Source: Pithys albifrons albifrons | Lineage: Eukaryota > Chordata > Aves > Passeriformes > Thamnophilidae | Direction of reading: 5' to 3' | Length of the DNA stretch: 64,000 nt | Assembly (NCBI RefSeq): GCF_047495875.1 | Contig: NC_092471.1 | Coordinates: forward strand, 18,993,001 to 19,057,000 | Shown: positions 34,272 through 45,840 of the stretch, in pieces | How positions within the stretch are numbered: position 1 is the stretch's first letter | Layout: each line of letters begins with the position of its first letter | Notes under the pieces: generated by a model | Databases searched by the model: none | The model's input: the letters and a program-made list of their open reading frames with translations, nothing else | What the model was told of the DNA's origin: nothing | Program-made: the position numbers and the translations under genes

Positions 34272-36317
34272 CTCACACTGCCCTACAAGCTCAGCAGAAA
34301 TCACCCATCAACTGTCTTTTATTCTTACCAGTCTAAGCCAACTAAAACCACTGCTTTAAGTCCCTAAATTCAGATATTTCAACTAAAACCATCACTAGTA
34401 TTTTGACCAAATTCCTTTTAAATTTCCCATCCTGGTAATGTTTGTTCTCATTTACTCCAAACCCCTCCGAACATTCCAATTAGCATTTTCCCCTATTGGA
34501 ACAGATGCAGGCATACAATATTAAAATAGAAAAAAAAAAAGATAAAATACTTCATTTACCCATCTCAGATGGGCCAAGAATTATTTTGTCCCTCAGCCAT
34601 GCCTTGCACAATTCCACTAAAAGCATGAAAATAACACCAGGACTTCCAGGGATGCAGCACGTGCTCCAGCCCACTGCGTGTCACACACCTGGACTCCAAC
34701 ATCTGCTGCCAGGAGGGAGAGAAAAGCCACCCCAGACTGCATTATTTTGAATCCCCCTGGTATTCTGGTGTTTGTATTTCCACCATGCCCATTTGTGGAG
34801 CTGGAGCCATGGAGATGGATCTCCTCCAGCAAAGCTCTTAGCCTGGGAAATGGAAGGAAGACACTTGCAGTTCCCCCCTCCGAAAAATACCACCTCCAAA
34901 ATTTTACAGATAGCCACAGGATTAAGGCCAGAAGACTATTAAAGGAGACCTCCTACGAAAAAAAAAGCAATTAAATCTTCCCCAGTCACTTCTTTGTTGA
35001 GGCCAATTATTTGTTCAGAGGAGAATTTCCAGAAAGTCGTGCTCGACTCCAAGCATTGATCTCAGCACGTGAAGAACTCTCGGCACAGTCTTACAACTGA
35101 TGAACTCTCTGCCAAGCCCACATAAATACCTAACCCTCACATTCTGAAAATTAAATATTCAACTCAAATTGAATAGTTGGGTTTTTTGGCTGAAGTAAGA
35201 GACAATTTTGCTCCCTAATCCTCTCCCGTTGTCTCCAGGTCACTCAAATTACAGCCATTTGAACGGTGATTTGAGCTCCCCTGTGCTTAACAAACTAATT
35301 AGACCAAGGACAGTCAAACTTCCCAAGTTCTGAATACTAAATTCCTTGTCTGGCCAAGAGCCACAGGATGAGCACTGAGTGGTGTAAAGGAGGAGGAGAC
35401 AAGCAAAGAAACAGGTGCCAGGTGAGTGACATCCCAATGCTTCCCCCTCCCTCAGCTTCAAGGCAGGGGAACAACCACCATAAGTTGACAAAAAAGGAGT
35501 ACTGAGTGGGAGGGACTGTTGTTCTCCTGCATATTTTCTGTATTTCTTTGGAAAGAAATGTTCTATTCCACCTGAAGAAAACAGGAGAACCTGATGGAGA
35601 GCCTCAAAACCTTGTTGTTTGTGGCACTTCCCCCAGAAGAGATTCTGGTTTAGAATCTCGTTTGGGGTGATGGTGGGATTCCACCTCTTCCCTGCTGATG
35701 CTGCCTCTGAAAACCTCAACAAGGAGACTCGGTTTGCCCGAGTTCAGGTGCCCCTCAGGCGAGCAGGTTCCAGCTTGTACCTGGTCTCCTTCCCTGTGGT
35801 GTCCTCTCCAGCAAGGGCAGGATGGCACAGCCATGCAGATCTGGGATGGCATCCAGCTGTGGCACACAAGGTCAGCACTGTAAAAAACATGGACACACAA
35901 TATTGTCCGTGTGAATTTGCTTCTCCTGTTCGTGGGAGAAGAGAGGAAATAAAATAAGGCTCCTGAGGGAGGAACATTTAAAAACAGATGCAAAGGAAGA
36001 GTCTGAGGATGAGAAGTAAGGGCAGGACCACAACCTGTTGACAGCAGCACCTCAACTCTTGCTCAGATCTGGACCCGGAGCAGTAGGAAACGAAGAACTT
36101 CCTGAGAGATGGCTTTTGCTGAGCCTGGCTTGAGCCTGACACAGACATCAGCAGCATGGTCACCTCCTGTGTTACAGCACAACAGGAATGACAACACCTA
36201 AGCAGGACTGAAATTGCTGTCTGCACTTGCAGGTGGTCCCATCAGAACAAAAATGTGAAAATGCACTTGCACCACTGGGGTTAAGTTCTCCATGGGAGCT
36301 TCAGAGCTGCCAGTACA
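34272..36317. other. Unique sequence, nothing recognised
   Basis: No mobile element. A plus-strand gtgccag|gtgagt donor-like site near 35420 has no convincing upstream exon. The 157-codon minus-strand frame at 35249-35722 has no recognised domain. Confidence 0.4.
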
Positions 36318-36505
36318 GGACTCAGATTGGTTTGTGTGGGAAGGGACCTAAAAGCTCATCTCATTACACCCCCTGCCATGGGCAGAGACACTTTCCACCA
36401 GTCCAGGTTGCTCCAAGCCCTGTCCAACCTGGCCTTGGATACTCCCAGGGATGGGGCAGCCACAGCTTCTCTGGGCACCCCGTGCCAGGGCCTCACTACC
36501 ATCAA
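36318..36505 (-). mobile_element. CR1 LINE fragment, 3' end
   Basis: Antisense copy: gattggtttgtgtgggaagg, then catgggcagagacactttcc, ccaggttgctccaagccctg and gatactcccagggatggggc. Truncated at about 36505. Confidence 0.92.
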
Positions 36506-38273
36506 CCACACTGATTTCATATTATCATATGTGAAATACCCAAAGGAGGAGCACATACAGATGTCATGATGACAGAATCCTAAATTCCATTTGATGCAGC
36601 ATCATCCCATTTGCCACCAGCAGAGAATGGGGGAGGAGGTCAGAGGGGGCAGAGAGGTCAGAGGGTGAGGGCACAGACTCATTCAATAATTCATAATGCC
36701 AGATGTGTCTACTGCCCCCTCAAACCATCACTTCCTGCAGATAAGATGTTAGAGAACAGCTTAAGGAGGATCTGTAGGCACAGAACATGTTCCTGCAGGA
36801 GCCTGTTCAAACCTCTTTCAGCACAGCAGGACTAGGCTTGCAAGTGTTGGGAACACAGGATATTCCCCAGGAGACACAACACGTGGGACAAGGACAGAGA
36901 CTGCAGGACAAAGGACCATTGGGCAAGGGCAGGAAGCAGGAATTCCAGAAGACGGAATTCAGGCAGATTTCCACAAGGATTTGCAAACTCCCTAAAGGGG
37001 TGTCAGGGAACTGAGGACAAGTTTGCTGCAGTTGCTTAGCTGGCTCCTGGGCACCTCTTGGAGACCGATCATCATGCTGAGCTGGACCCCTCCATGGTGG
37101 GGAGGCTCTGGGATGGGTCACCTCAGAAGGAAGATCCAACCAAGTCCTACCCCAGTCAGGCTCTTGGCAGCACCAAAGCACAGGCCCAGAGGAAGAGAGT
37201 GCACATTGCCCTTCCACCCTCAGTGCTTTGATTTGCGGCGGAGAATCTGATGCCAAGATCGATGAATCCTGATATAGCAGCACTCAAGATAAATATTGCT
37301 TCAGAAGGGCTCTTGTGTGAGCTTTTGGAGTGAAGTGTTGCTTGGGAGGGATGGATGATGAATGAGAAACAACAGAACACCACCAGCTGCTGGAGTCACT
37401 GTACCACCTTTTGTACAAACACACCTTTCAGAGTGATACTCAAAACTACACGCAAAATTGTTTCTTATTTCCAAACCTTCTTTCCACAGCCCTTACAAAA
37501 ACCTTTTGCATCTGCACAGATGTGTATGGATGTGTCTGACACAGAATTCCTGTGTCACTGGCTCAACTTGCTCCTGTAGCTCCAAGTCAGAGGCATCCAC
37601 GCCTGCACATCTCATCTCCAAGCAGGTGAGCATGGGCTCACCTCCCTCCTGGAAGGCCCAGGTTCTTCAGAGGGATACACTCCAAAATCCCAGGCATCAG
37701 GAGCCATGGACTTGCCTGTACCCCAGGGCATTACATGGTTTCACACCTCCAAAAAGACCACAATAGGCTACATCTCCAAAATGCCTCTAGTCAGACCACA
37801 ATCATGTCTACAGAAAAAACCACCCTGGTGCCTCTTGAGACAAAGCTGCCAGAGCTCTGCCCAGTGCAGCAGCACGGGCAGCAGAGCTCAGCTCCAAAGG
37901 GCTGGGAGCACATGGCATGGAGTGAACCCAATCCCTGCAAAGCTGGGAGTGAGGCACACCAGGGCATTGTGTGAGCAGGACACACCACCTAGAATGGTGG
38001 TGTAGCACCTGCACACCCAGGACACAGATCCACAGCTTCTTCAGGAACCTGATTCCCATAGTCATGTCATTTCTAATTTTCTCATTGGCTTTAATTTAAA
38101 AAAACCAACAACACACACACAAAAAATTTAGGAATCTTCCCCCCTCCTTCAGCCAGGTACAATGACCTGCAAGCTCCCAGCCCTGGATGGCACAGTGGGC
38201 AGCACCAGGAAGGGGAGGGAATGTTTATAACATGGCTTTAACCAATTCAGCTGTAAGGAAATTTGTGTGCAGT
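36506..38273. other. Unique sequence, short CA run
   Basis: A short acacacacac run lies near 38111-38120. No gene or mobile element recognised. Confidence 0.45.
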
Positions 38274-38729
38274 GGCAGAGGCAGAGGCAGGGGCAGGGGC
38301 AGGGGGAGAGGCAGGGGCAGGGGCAGAGGCAGGGGCAGAGGCAGAGGCAGGGGCAGAGGCAGGGGCAGGGGCAGGGGGAGAGGCAGGGGCAGGGGCAGAG
38401 GCAGGGGCAGAGGCAGAGGCAGGGGCAGGGGCAGAGGCAGGGGCAGAGGCAGAGGCAGGAGCAGAGGCAGGGGCGGGGCAGAGGCAGAGGCAGGGGCAGA
38501 GGCAGGGGCAGAGGCAGGGGCAGAGGCAGAGGCAGGGGCAGGGGCAGAGGCAGAGGCAGGGGCAGAGGCAGGGGCAGAGGCAGAGGCAGGGACAGAGGCA
38601 GGGGCAGGGGCAGAGGCAGAGGCAGAGGCAGGGGCAGGGGCAGGGGCAGGGGCAGGGGCAGAGGCAGGGGCAGGGGCAGAGGCAGGGGCAGGGGCAGGGG
38701 CAGAGGCAGGGGCAGAGGCAGAGGCAGGG

Positions 38730-38761
<32 letters not shown>

Positions 38762-38765
38762 AGGG

Positions 38766-38797
<32 letters not shown>

Positions 38798-38920
38798 AGG
38801 GGCAGCGGCAGAGGCAGGGGCAGAGGCAGAGGCAGAGGCAGGGGCAGGGGCAGGGGCAGGGGCAGAGGCAGGGGCAGGGGCAGGGGCAGGGGCGGGGCAG
38901 AGGCAGGAGCAGAGGCAGGG

Positions 38921-38952
<32 letters not shown>

Positions 38953-39068
38953 AGGGGCAGGGGCAGAGGCAGGGGCAGAGGCAGAGGCAGGGGCGGGGCA
39001 GAGGCAGGAGCAGAGGCAGGGGCAGAGGCAGAGGCAGGGGCAGGGGCAGAGGCAGAGGCAGAGGCAGC
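38274..39068 (+). repeat. GGCAGA/GGCAGG hexanucleotide array (~795 bp)
   Basis: About 132 hexamers of ggcaga and ggcagg run in one head-to-tail array, with rare variants (ggggcggggcag at 38472, 38892 and 38993; ggcagc near 38803; a few gcaggagcag). A segment of about 100 bp that starts at the ggcggggcag variant is duplicated with an offset of 101 bp (38891 and 38992). Blocks of aggggcaggggcaggggcag lie near 38631-38658 and 38841-38898; these have the form of intramolecular G-quadruplexes. All frames lack stops, so open frames of up to 340 codons (Gly-Arg, Ala-Glu/Gly and Gln-Arg/Gly on this strand; Leu-Pro and others on the opposite strand) are artefacts. Confidence 0.97.
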
Positions 39069-42000
39069 CCTGACTGCAGCAAACAGGGAGCAGAGGCTGG
39101 ATCGATGGCAGGGCGGAGGTGGGGGCAGGACAGCAGGAGCAGCAGACTGTGGCATTGAGGCTAATAGCTTTGGAGCAATTTATTCAGTGAGAAATCCTGC
39201 CCAGAGCCACACGGGGGGCTGTGCTGAGAGCACAGCGATGCCTCAAAGGGAGATGGTCCCAAAGTCCACAGAGTATCAATACTGAACACTCCAGGAAAAG
39301 CAGGAAGCTCTTCTCTTACAGAAAGAAAACAAATAAATGGCAATTCATAGATCCAATCAGGCCCTCTGCAAAACCCGAAAATGTTTTTGAACAAACATCA
39401 CAAGCAAAAAAAATACCCAGCAAGACAAAAGCTCCAGCACTGCTGCAGCATCACTCCTGGGACAGCCCTTCCTCAGAGCCCACACCTTCCCCTGCCACCC
39501 CACCCCTAAACAACACCTTGCTGCCAGCTGTGGGGATGGGTTCTTCATTTCCTGTACCAGTGACAAGGGAAACCCCATGAAAAAATTTCCAACCCCTTCC
39601 CCAGCTTGGTCTCACATCACTTCAGCAGCAAAGCTTTACCTGGAGACACAATGTTCCCTCTCCCTGGTGGCCAAATCCTTGCTTTGGATTTTATGGAGTG
39701 GACAGGGAGAGGTGATTTTGGGATAGAACAAAGGGAAATGGCTTCCTGGAACCTGGTTTTGACAAATGAGGGAAAGAATCACCTCTGATTGCTCCTGGGA
39801 GGCAGAGTCAGGAGCTCTGGATCTCCAAATTTGCTCGGAATTGCTCCTGCTGGTGTTTGCAACCCAAGGATAATGCGATGCTCTTTCCACATCCCACTAT
39901 CTCCATGCCCAAGCACATATGGTCTGGCTAAATAAGAAGCCTTGGAAAGGCTGTCAACAAGACTAGAGGAAGGTGTGCATCTGTGCAGAAACATATGCAG
40001 GCCCCAGCGCTGCACAGTGAGCCACGGGAAGGGTCCTGGTGCCCAGAATCCCACCAAAACCCGCCTGGGTCCAGCACAACTGGCCCAGGGACACTCTGGC
40101 TGCCACTGTCCTTTGTGCTGCAGGGCTGAAAATCCTCGCTCTGCTTCCAAGGAGCCTCTTGCAAGGGAATCTGAGATGTTCCCTACACTGGTCCAGGATT
40201 TCACGGCATTGCTGCTCCAGCTCTCGTTTACAGACCCACTTATGTGTTTGCTTCAAGGTCTGTGCTTTATGTTCATCTGTGAAAATCTCCCCCATGGTAC
40301 TAAAAGCAATGGAATAATCTACTATTTCAACCCTCATCCCCCAGAGAATTCTGCAGTTTAAAAAAAAAAAAAAAGACAAGAAAAATAAAAAAAAAACCTG
40401 GTTGAATTTGATTAAACCTTTGGAATCTCTCCAATATTTCCAGTTATTCCATCTGTAGAAACACTCTACTGGCACTTGGCACATTCAGAGCATTAACTGC
40501 CTTCTAAATCAGCAGCAGTTCTGCCTAACAATTTGGCATTTGCACAGTGCCTTGTAAATCACCCACCTTACATCTCTGGGTACAAGGACTGAACCTTCCA
40601 AAAAGCCCATTACTGCCTTGGAGAAATTCTTCAGGAAGAAAATACCTTCTTATGGGCTTGTCTCATGACAAAACCAGGGGGGCTTGGCATTCAGTGGGCA
40701 CGGCACTAACACCGAGGCTCATGGTGTTACTATGGCAGTAAAATGAAACCCAGTGCAGCCAGCTGGTTGCTATACTGCTATTAGAGCTGCTTTTCTGGTT
40801 TTGACCTTTCTAGAACTCTCCAGAAGGCACTAATCTGTTCAAAATGCAACCAGGATCCACGGTGTGACGGAAGGTGAAGGTGTTGGCGACGTGTTCGTGG
40901 AGGGAGCGATTCCAATCCCATTGGCCAGGATTTCCCTGCCTTTCCTTTCCTTTTTTTTTTTTTTTGGAAGTCAGGAACCAGCTCAGAACGGCTGCAGCTC
41001 CAAATCAAGCCACAGAGCAGCAGGAAAACACTCAGCAACACCAGCAGCGATTTGTGCATTTCTTGGTTGCAAACAAAGAGCGGAGAAGGTCGGTGTTATT
41101 GGCTCCTGCTCCCACGTCGCCTCTCCTCTTTTGTCTCCCCCAATGGTTGGAGGCTAAAAATCCTCCCTTCCCAAGCAGCTCCTGGCTCCAAGCTGTCCTG
41201 AAAACCTTCTCTCCTTATCTTTATCCACACCCGACCCCTTCTTATGCCTCCCCATCGACACAGTGTAGGCAAATCATCAAATTAAGCGCCCAGCTCGTGC
41301 CTTTTCTCTTGCCTTCACCTCGCACTTGGTTTTCTGCTGCTGAGCTGTGCTCTGGTTAGAGGGTCCTTCCCAGCATGGATTTGGGCTCTGAACTGTATGG
41401 GGGGAGGGAAAAAATAAAGAAAAGGACAAGGCAAAAAACTCTTCTCCTCCTGCCCTTTGCTTCTAAAATCTGCATTACTGATTTGTACACCTACTGTGAC
41501 CCTGTGGTGTCAGAAACCCAGGGTCACCTGAGGACTTTGAGATGGTCCCTGTGCCCTGCAGTGTGACTGCTTGGAATCTGACAGCAAGACAGAGTTCAGA
41601 GCTTTGTGCTTAAAAAGGGCTGCCCAGGACAGTCAGGGTTGGAGAGGAATTTCTTACCCTGAACTGCTCCAGGCCTGTCCCACTACAAGAGGCAGTGACT
41701 CCAGCTTGTTTACTCATTATCATTCTTTTGGAATTAGTGGCTTAGTTAATGCTCCCTGTGCTAACATCTAAAAGAAATGTAATTTTTCCTTTCTCCTGTG
41801 CTCTATACCCCTTCCTTGCTTGGTGCCCTTCTTCTTTTAACTCCAAGGAGGAATAATCTCCCTTGGCTGCAGTTAATTGCACCAAACAGCAGTGAGGACC
41901 CACAGGCTCCTTCACCCCTTTTCAATCAGTTTCATCAAGCAGAGAAGGTCCCATCCTGCCACCCCCCATGTATCAGCAGGACCCTGTGCCACATCCACAA

Positions 42001-43804
42001 GCCCAGGGTTTGGGTTCTAAGACACTTTGTGTTCCACAGTGAACAGTTTAACCCACCCCTCTGCAAGGAGCTGGTGGGGACTGGGTGTCACTGGGACACC
42101 AAAGGACACTGTTCCCCCAAGCTCAGCAACGTGCCCCAGTGTGACCCTCGTGCCTCCAGCCCGGGCCCTGGGTGAGCTGCAGGGGCTGCAGTGCTGCCCT
42201 GGCACGGGGGGTTGGAGCAGGATAAAGGATCCTCATGGGAGCCTTTGCAGAAGGACAGCTGAGCTGGGCTAAATGTCCCCAGCCAGAGCCTGGCCAGCAC
42301 TGGTGTCACAGCCCCCAGGAAAACAGATGAGTCTCAACTCTGCGGCCACTCTGCACATGATGAAAATGTCTGCTCCCTCACATCCCAAATCCCTAAAAAT
42401 AATAAATAACTGGAGCTCTGCCTGCAGCCAGCGATGCATACGAGATGACTGCCTTCTCCACACGAGAGCAAAAGGGCAAATGAATCACATTACACTTCAT
42501 GAATAAAAACAGAGTCTTAATGCAACAGCGACTTAATGATTCCGTTTGGGATGCACGAGACAGTTTGGCCTCGTTTGCAGAGGTGCTGAGCCCCTCCAGG
42601 TGCCACCTCAGCCTGTGGGGACAGCCAGCACTGCACCCTGGCGCTGTCCTGAGGTCCAGCCATGCTGAGGAAATGCCCCCACCTGGCAGGGAGGTTTGGG
42701 AAATTAAAAGCTGTAAACAGCTGGGGTTAAAGACCTCAATCTCTCAACCCACTGCACCCAAATCCATCTCCGGGCAGGTGGGATGAGGGTTAGCAGCTCT
42801 GCTGGAACTCTACTTTTATTCCTCACAAAGTGAAGATGAACAAGCCCTGCCTGTGATGGTGCCTTGAAGAGAGTGTGAGCCCTGCACTCTCCAGGAGGTT
42901 TGCCACTGGCACCAGGAGGCAACCAAGGTGTTTTCCCAGCATTCTCTATGCAGCAGAGGAAGGGAAGGTGGAATGAGCCTCCCAAAAGGAGAAAACAGGA
43001 TTTCCGAACCACTCCATTAGCTGTGATGGAAAAGCACCTTGTGGAGGAACAGCACAACAAAAGCAAATCCCACTGTCATGGGAATGGGTTTCTGCACAAC
43101 CCAAGGCAGCCAAGCAGCAACAGGAGCGCACAGGGAATTGGGAATATACCCCACTGACTGCCCAACAGGCCACCTCCCCTTCCTGAGCTTCCTGGGTTCC
43201 CTGTGGCATTTTAAAACCAATCCTGCTCCTGTTTTGTTTGGCAAACCTTGCTGTTCTCTTCTAAACGTGCCCCAGCACTGCTGGAATTTCCTACAGGAAG
43301 CTCCAGTGTCACATCCCTGTCACAGCAGTGCCAGCAGTGCCAACGTGCTGCACCCCGGCCCTGGCACCAGCCTTCCCGGGAGGAATTCAAACAACTCCAC
43401 ACCTTCCCTATCTCCCCATGTCTGTTTGGAAAATACATCCCAAGACAACCGATCCAAAACATTATCAGCCCTCTGGCAAACAAAAAGGAAGTCAAAGGCA
43501 AGCTATTTATTGCCAAATCCTCTTCCTTCATCGTAAAATACTGCTTAATTTTATCCCTTAGGCATCTATTATCTCATAGCCTGTATTAGTTTTCCAGCTA
43601 TTACTGCGGAATTTTCCCCATCCAGAAAGTCCACACAGGCACAAGCCAATTTCCGTCTTGGCACAATTGTTTAGGAGAAACAAGCAGCTGTTTCACTGGG
43701 GTCCTGACAAACAAGGGGGGATCAGTGCTCCTCTCTCCCTGAGCTGCCTGCAAGAAACCTTGGAGGAAAGTCATGTGCCATGTGCCACCAGCACTGCCAC
43801 CCTC
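39069..43804. other. Unique sequence; poly-A/T runs; possible conserved element at 42330-42590
   Basis: No CR1 copy in 4.7 kb, unusual for this window. An A-rich run lies at 40359-40397 and a T run at 40949-40966. Between 42330 and 42590 the sequence combines retained CpGs (gccagcgatgcatacgagat) with AT-rich words (caaatgaatcacattacact), as conserved enhancers often do. No exon recognised. Confidence 0.35.
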
Positions 43805-44523
43805 TGTCCCAGTTCAGCAGGTGGGACCAGTTTATCCCTGTGTGGGTGTGACCAAAGCTGGGCATTCTAAACCCTCTGGGCCATTGCCCAGCAACTGTTC
43901 CCAATGGCCCATTGGCAGCAGCTGCCCAGGGCACAGCTGAGCCCTCAGGCTGGGAGCTGGCTGGGAAAGAAGCCTGGCAGAGGAGCTGGGAGAACTGCCC
44001 TGCAGGGACTCCTTGGCACCTCCACACCCACCTGAGGGCTCAGCTCTGCTCAGGGGCCAGCGACCATTCCAAAATCCCCCCTGACTGCCAGAGTCAGATC
44101 CCCCAGTGTGGAACTCCCTGCCCTGGGGGAGGCACTGGGGGCTCCCACCCAAACCTGAGGGGAGACAATCTTGGGCTTTGGGGATTTGGGGAACCACTCA
44201 TTGGATCCAGAGGAGGAGCAGACCCTGGCCAGGAGAAGCCCCCCACTCTCCACCAGACTGTGCCATCATCTGCACCAACAGGTTTGTCCCTTCCTTTTCC
44301 TTTGGACCTGGGGGAACCACGTGGGGCTCAGCACAGGGGCCACCAAACCCCCCTGTGTTTGTGCCCCAGGGGCTAGGTTAGACTGCTGGGTTTGGGGGTT
44401 AAACCCAATTTCTCTTTGTGCCATTGCATTTATTGTAATATTGTTATTAAATTGTAACTCTGACTTTCAATCTCTTTCATGTTGGGTTTGTTTCTCCTGC
44501 CGGTTCACCTTTAAACCAGCACA
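43805..44523 (+). mobile_element. Solo LTR of an avian endogenous retrovirus (copy 1, 719 bp)
   Basis: Begins tgtcccagttcagcaggtgg and ends ctttaaaccagcaca, giving TGT...ACA ends. It is flanked on both sides by ccctc (43800-43804 and 44524-44528), a likely 5-bp target-site duplication. The match extends to caccctc if the LTR is ended two bases earlier. The A/T-rich stretch near 44430-44460 (attgttattaaattg), about 80 bases before the end, fits a polyadenylation region and sets the strand. A second copy lies at 51047-51769. No primer-binding site or gag/pol frame follows, so this is a recombined solo LTR. Family assignment (ERVL or ERVK type) is not possible by eye. Confidence 0.82.
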
Positions 44524-45239
44524 CCCTCCCAGGGCACCCTCAGTGACCAGGAGCACCCTGCAAGGCAGGGAGGAAACCAAGAGGAACCCCCCAGACCTCT
44601 CACTTACAACCTCACTCTGGTAGAAATAAGGGTTTATGCTGAGCAGAAATACGTCTTTTTGTTTTTAAGTAAAAACTGCTGATTTTTAGTCAAAGCTTAA
44701 AATAAAAAGTAAAGCCTATGGCTCATGGAATCTGCTGTCAAATGCTTGCACTGCTTCTGTCTCCCATTTCTGACAGAATTTGTTTTACCTCTTGTTGGTT
44801 TGGTTGGAGTTTTTTCCCAGCAGAGCTTCTGTGGTGGTTCAAAATTTTGCAAAATGGCCATGTAAGTACAGGACCTTCTCAAGGCACAGAGTCCAGAACC
44901 CTCATTTTATAGAGACTTTGGCCATGTGATTATTGCCATCAATTGGCACAGGAGGGACCAGCACACCTAAAAGAGGTGGAGGTTTGCAGAACAGACCCAA
45001 GGAAACAATCTCTGCTTCCCAGACCATAGCACAGAGCAGAACTCCCACCAAAATACATGATTTAAACAATTAAGAAATATCCAAAATTGCAAAATATTGC
45101 AAAGGCATACAAGAAATGATCCAGAGTTCCTGGCAAAAGCTGTGAAAGACAAGGTGTGTGTGCATGGGGGAGATGGACAGAGAACTGGTGCTCATCCTGA
45201 TCTGCATTCCCACGAGAATTTTCCATGCAGGAGTATGTC
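44524..45239. other. Unique sequence between LTR copy 1 and a CR1 copy
   Basis: No retroviral internal sequence is visible here, which argues against a provirus starting at the LTR to the left. Confidence 0.5.
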
Positions 45240-45840
45240 AGAGAATCAGAGAAGATCCTGAGCTGGGAGGACCCACAAGGATCATCCAGTCCAAGGCCTG
45301 GCCCTGCCCAGGACACCCCAACAATCCCACCCTGTCCCATTGGATCATTGCTCCAACCCCTGGCCTTGCTCAGGACACCCCAACAATCCCACCCTGTCCC
45401 TGTCCCATTGGATCATTGCTCCAACCCCTGGCCCTGCTCAGGACACCCCAACAATCCCACCCTGTCCCATTGGATCATTGCTCCAACCCCTGGCCTTGCT
45501 CAGGACACCCCAACAATCCCACCCTGTCCCTGTCCCATTGGATCATTGATCCAACCCCTGGCTCTGCTCAGGACACCCCAACAATCCCACCCTGTCCCTG
45601 TCCCATTGGATCATTGATCCAACCCCTGGCTCTGCTTAGGACACCCCAACAATCCTACCCTGTCCCTGTCCTGGTGTCCAAACCCTCCTGGAGCTCTGGC
45701 AGCCTTGGGGCTGTGCCCACTGCCCTGGGGAGCCTGGTCAGTGCCCACCACCCTCTGGGGGAAGAACCATTTCTGAGATCCAACCCAACCTTCCCTGGCA
45801 CAACTTCAGGCCATTCCCTCAGGTCCTGTTGCTGGGATAT
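45240..45840 (-). mobile_element. CR1 LINE fragment carrying a 62/68-bp tandem array
   Basis: Antisense copy. The left end is tcagagaatcagagaagatc and gacccacaaggatcatccag. After the array the element resumes with tggtgtccaaaccctcctgg, gccttggggctgtgcccact, tctgggggaagaaccatttc and ccattccctcaggtcctgtt. This is a CR1 subfamily different from the others in the window. Confidence 0.88.
45301..45665 (-). repeat. 62/68-bp minisatellite inside CR1
   Basis: Six copies of a unit containing ggacaccccaacaatcc, starting at 45311, 45373, 45441, 45503, 45571 and 45639. The spacings are 62, 68, 62, 68 and 68 bp. The 6-bp difference is one extra tgtccc before attggatcattg. The alternation suggests a 130-bp dimer was itself duplicated. 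Neither 62 nor 68 is a multiple of three, so the 238-codon frame across it cycles through frames and is not a gene. Confidence 0.96.

Noticed and set aside
38187..39285. Frames of 268-340 codons on both strands (Gly-Arg, Ala-Glu, Gln-Arg, Leu-Pro repeats)
   Set aside because: The hexamer unit contains no stop in any frame, so length carries no coding information.
40354..40397. A-rich run as the tail of a processed pseudogene
   Set aside because: No recognisable exon-derived sequence precedes it on either strand.
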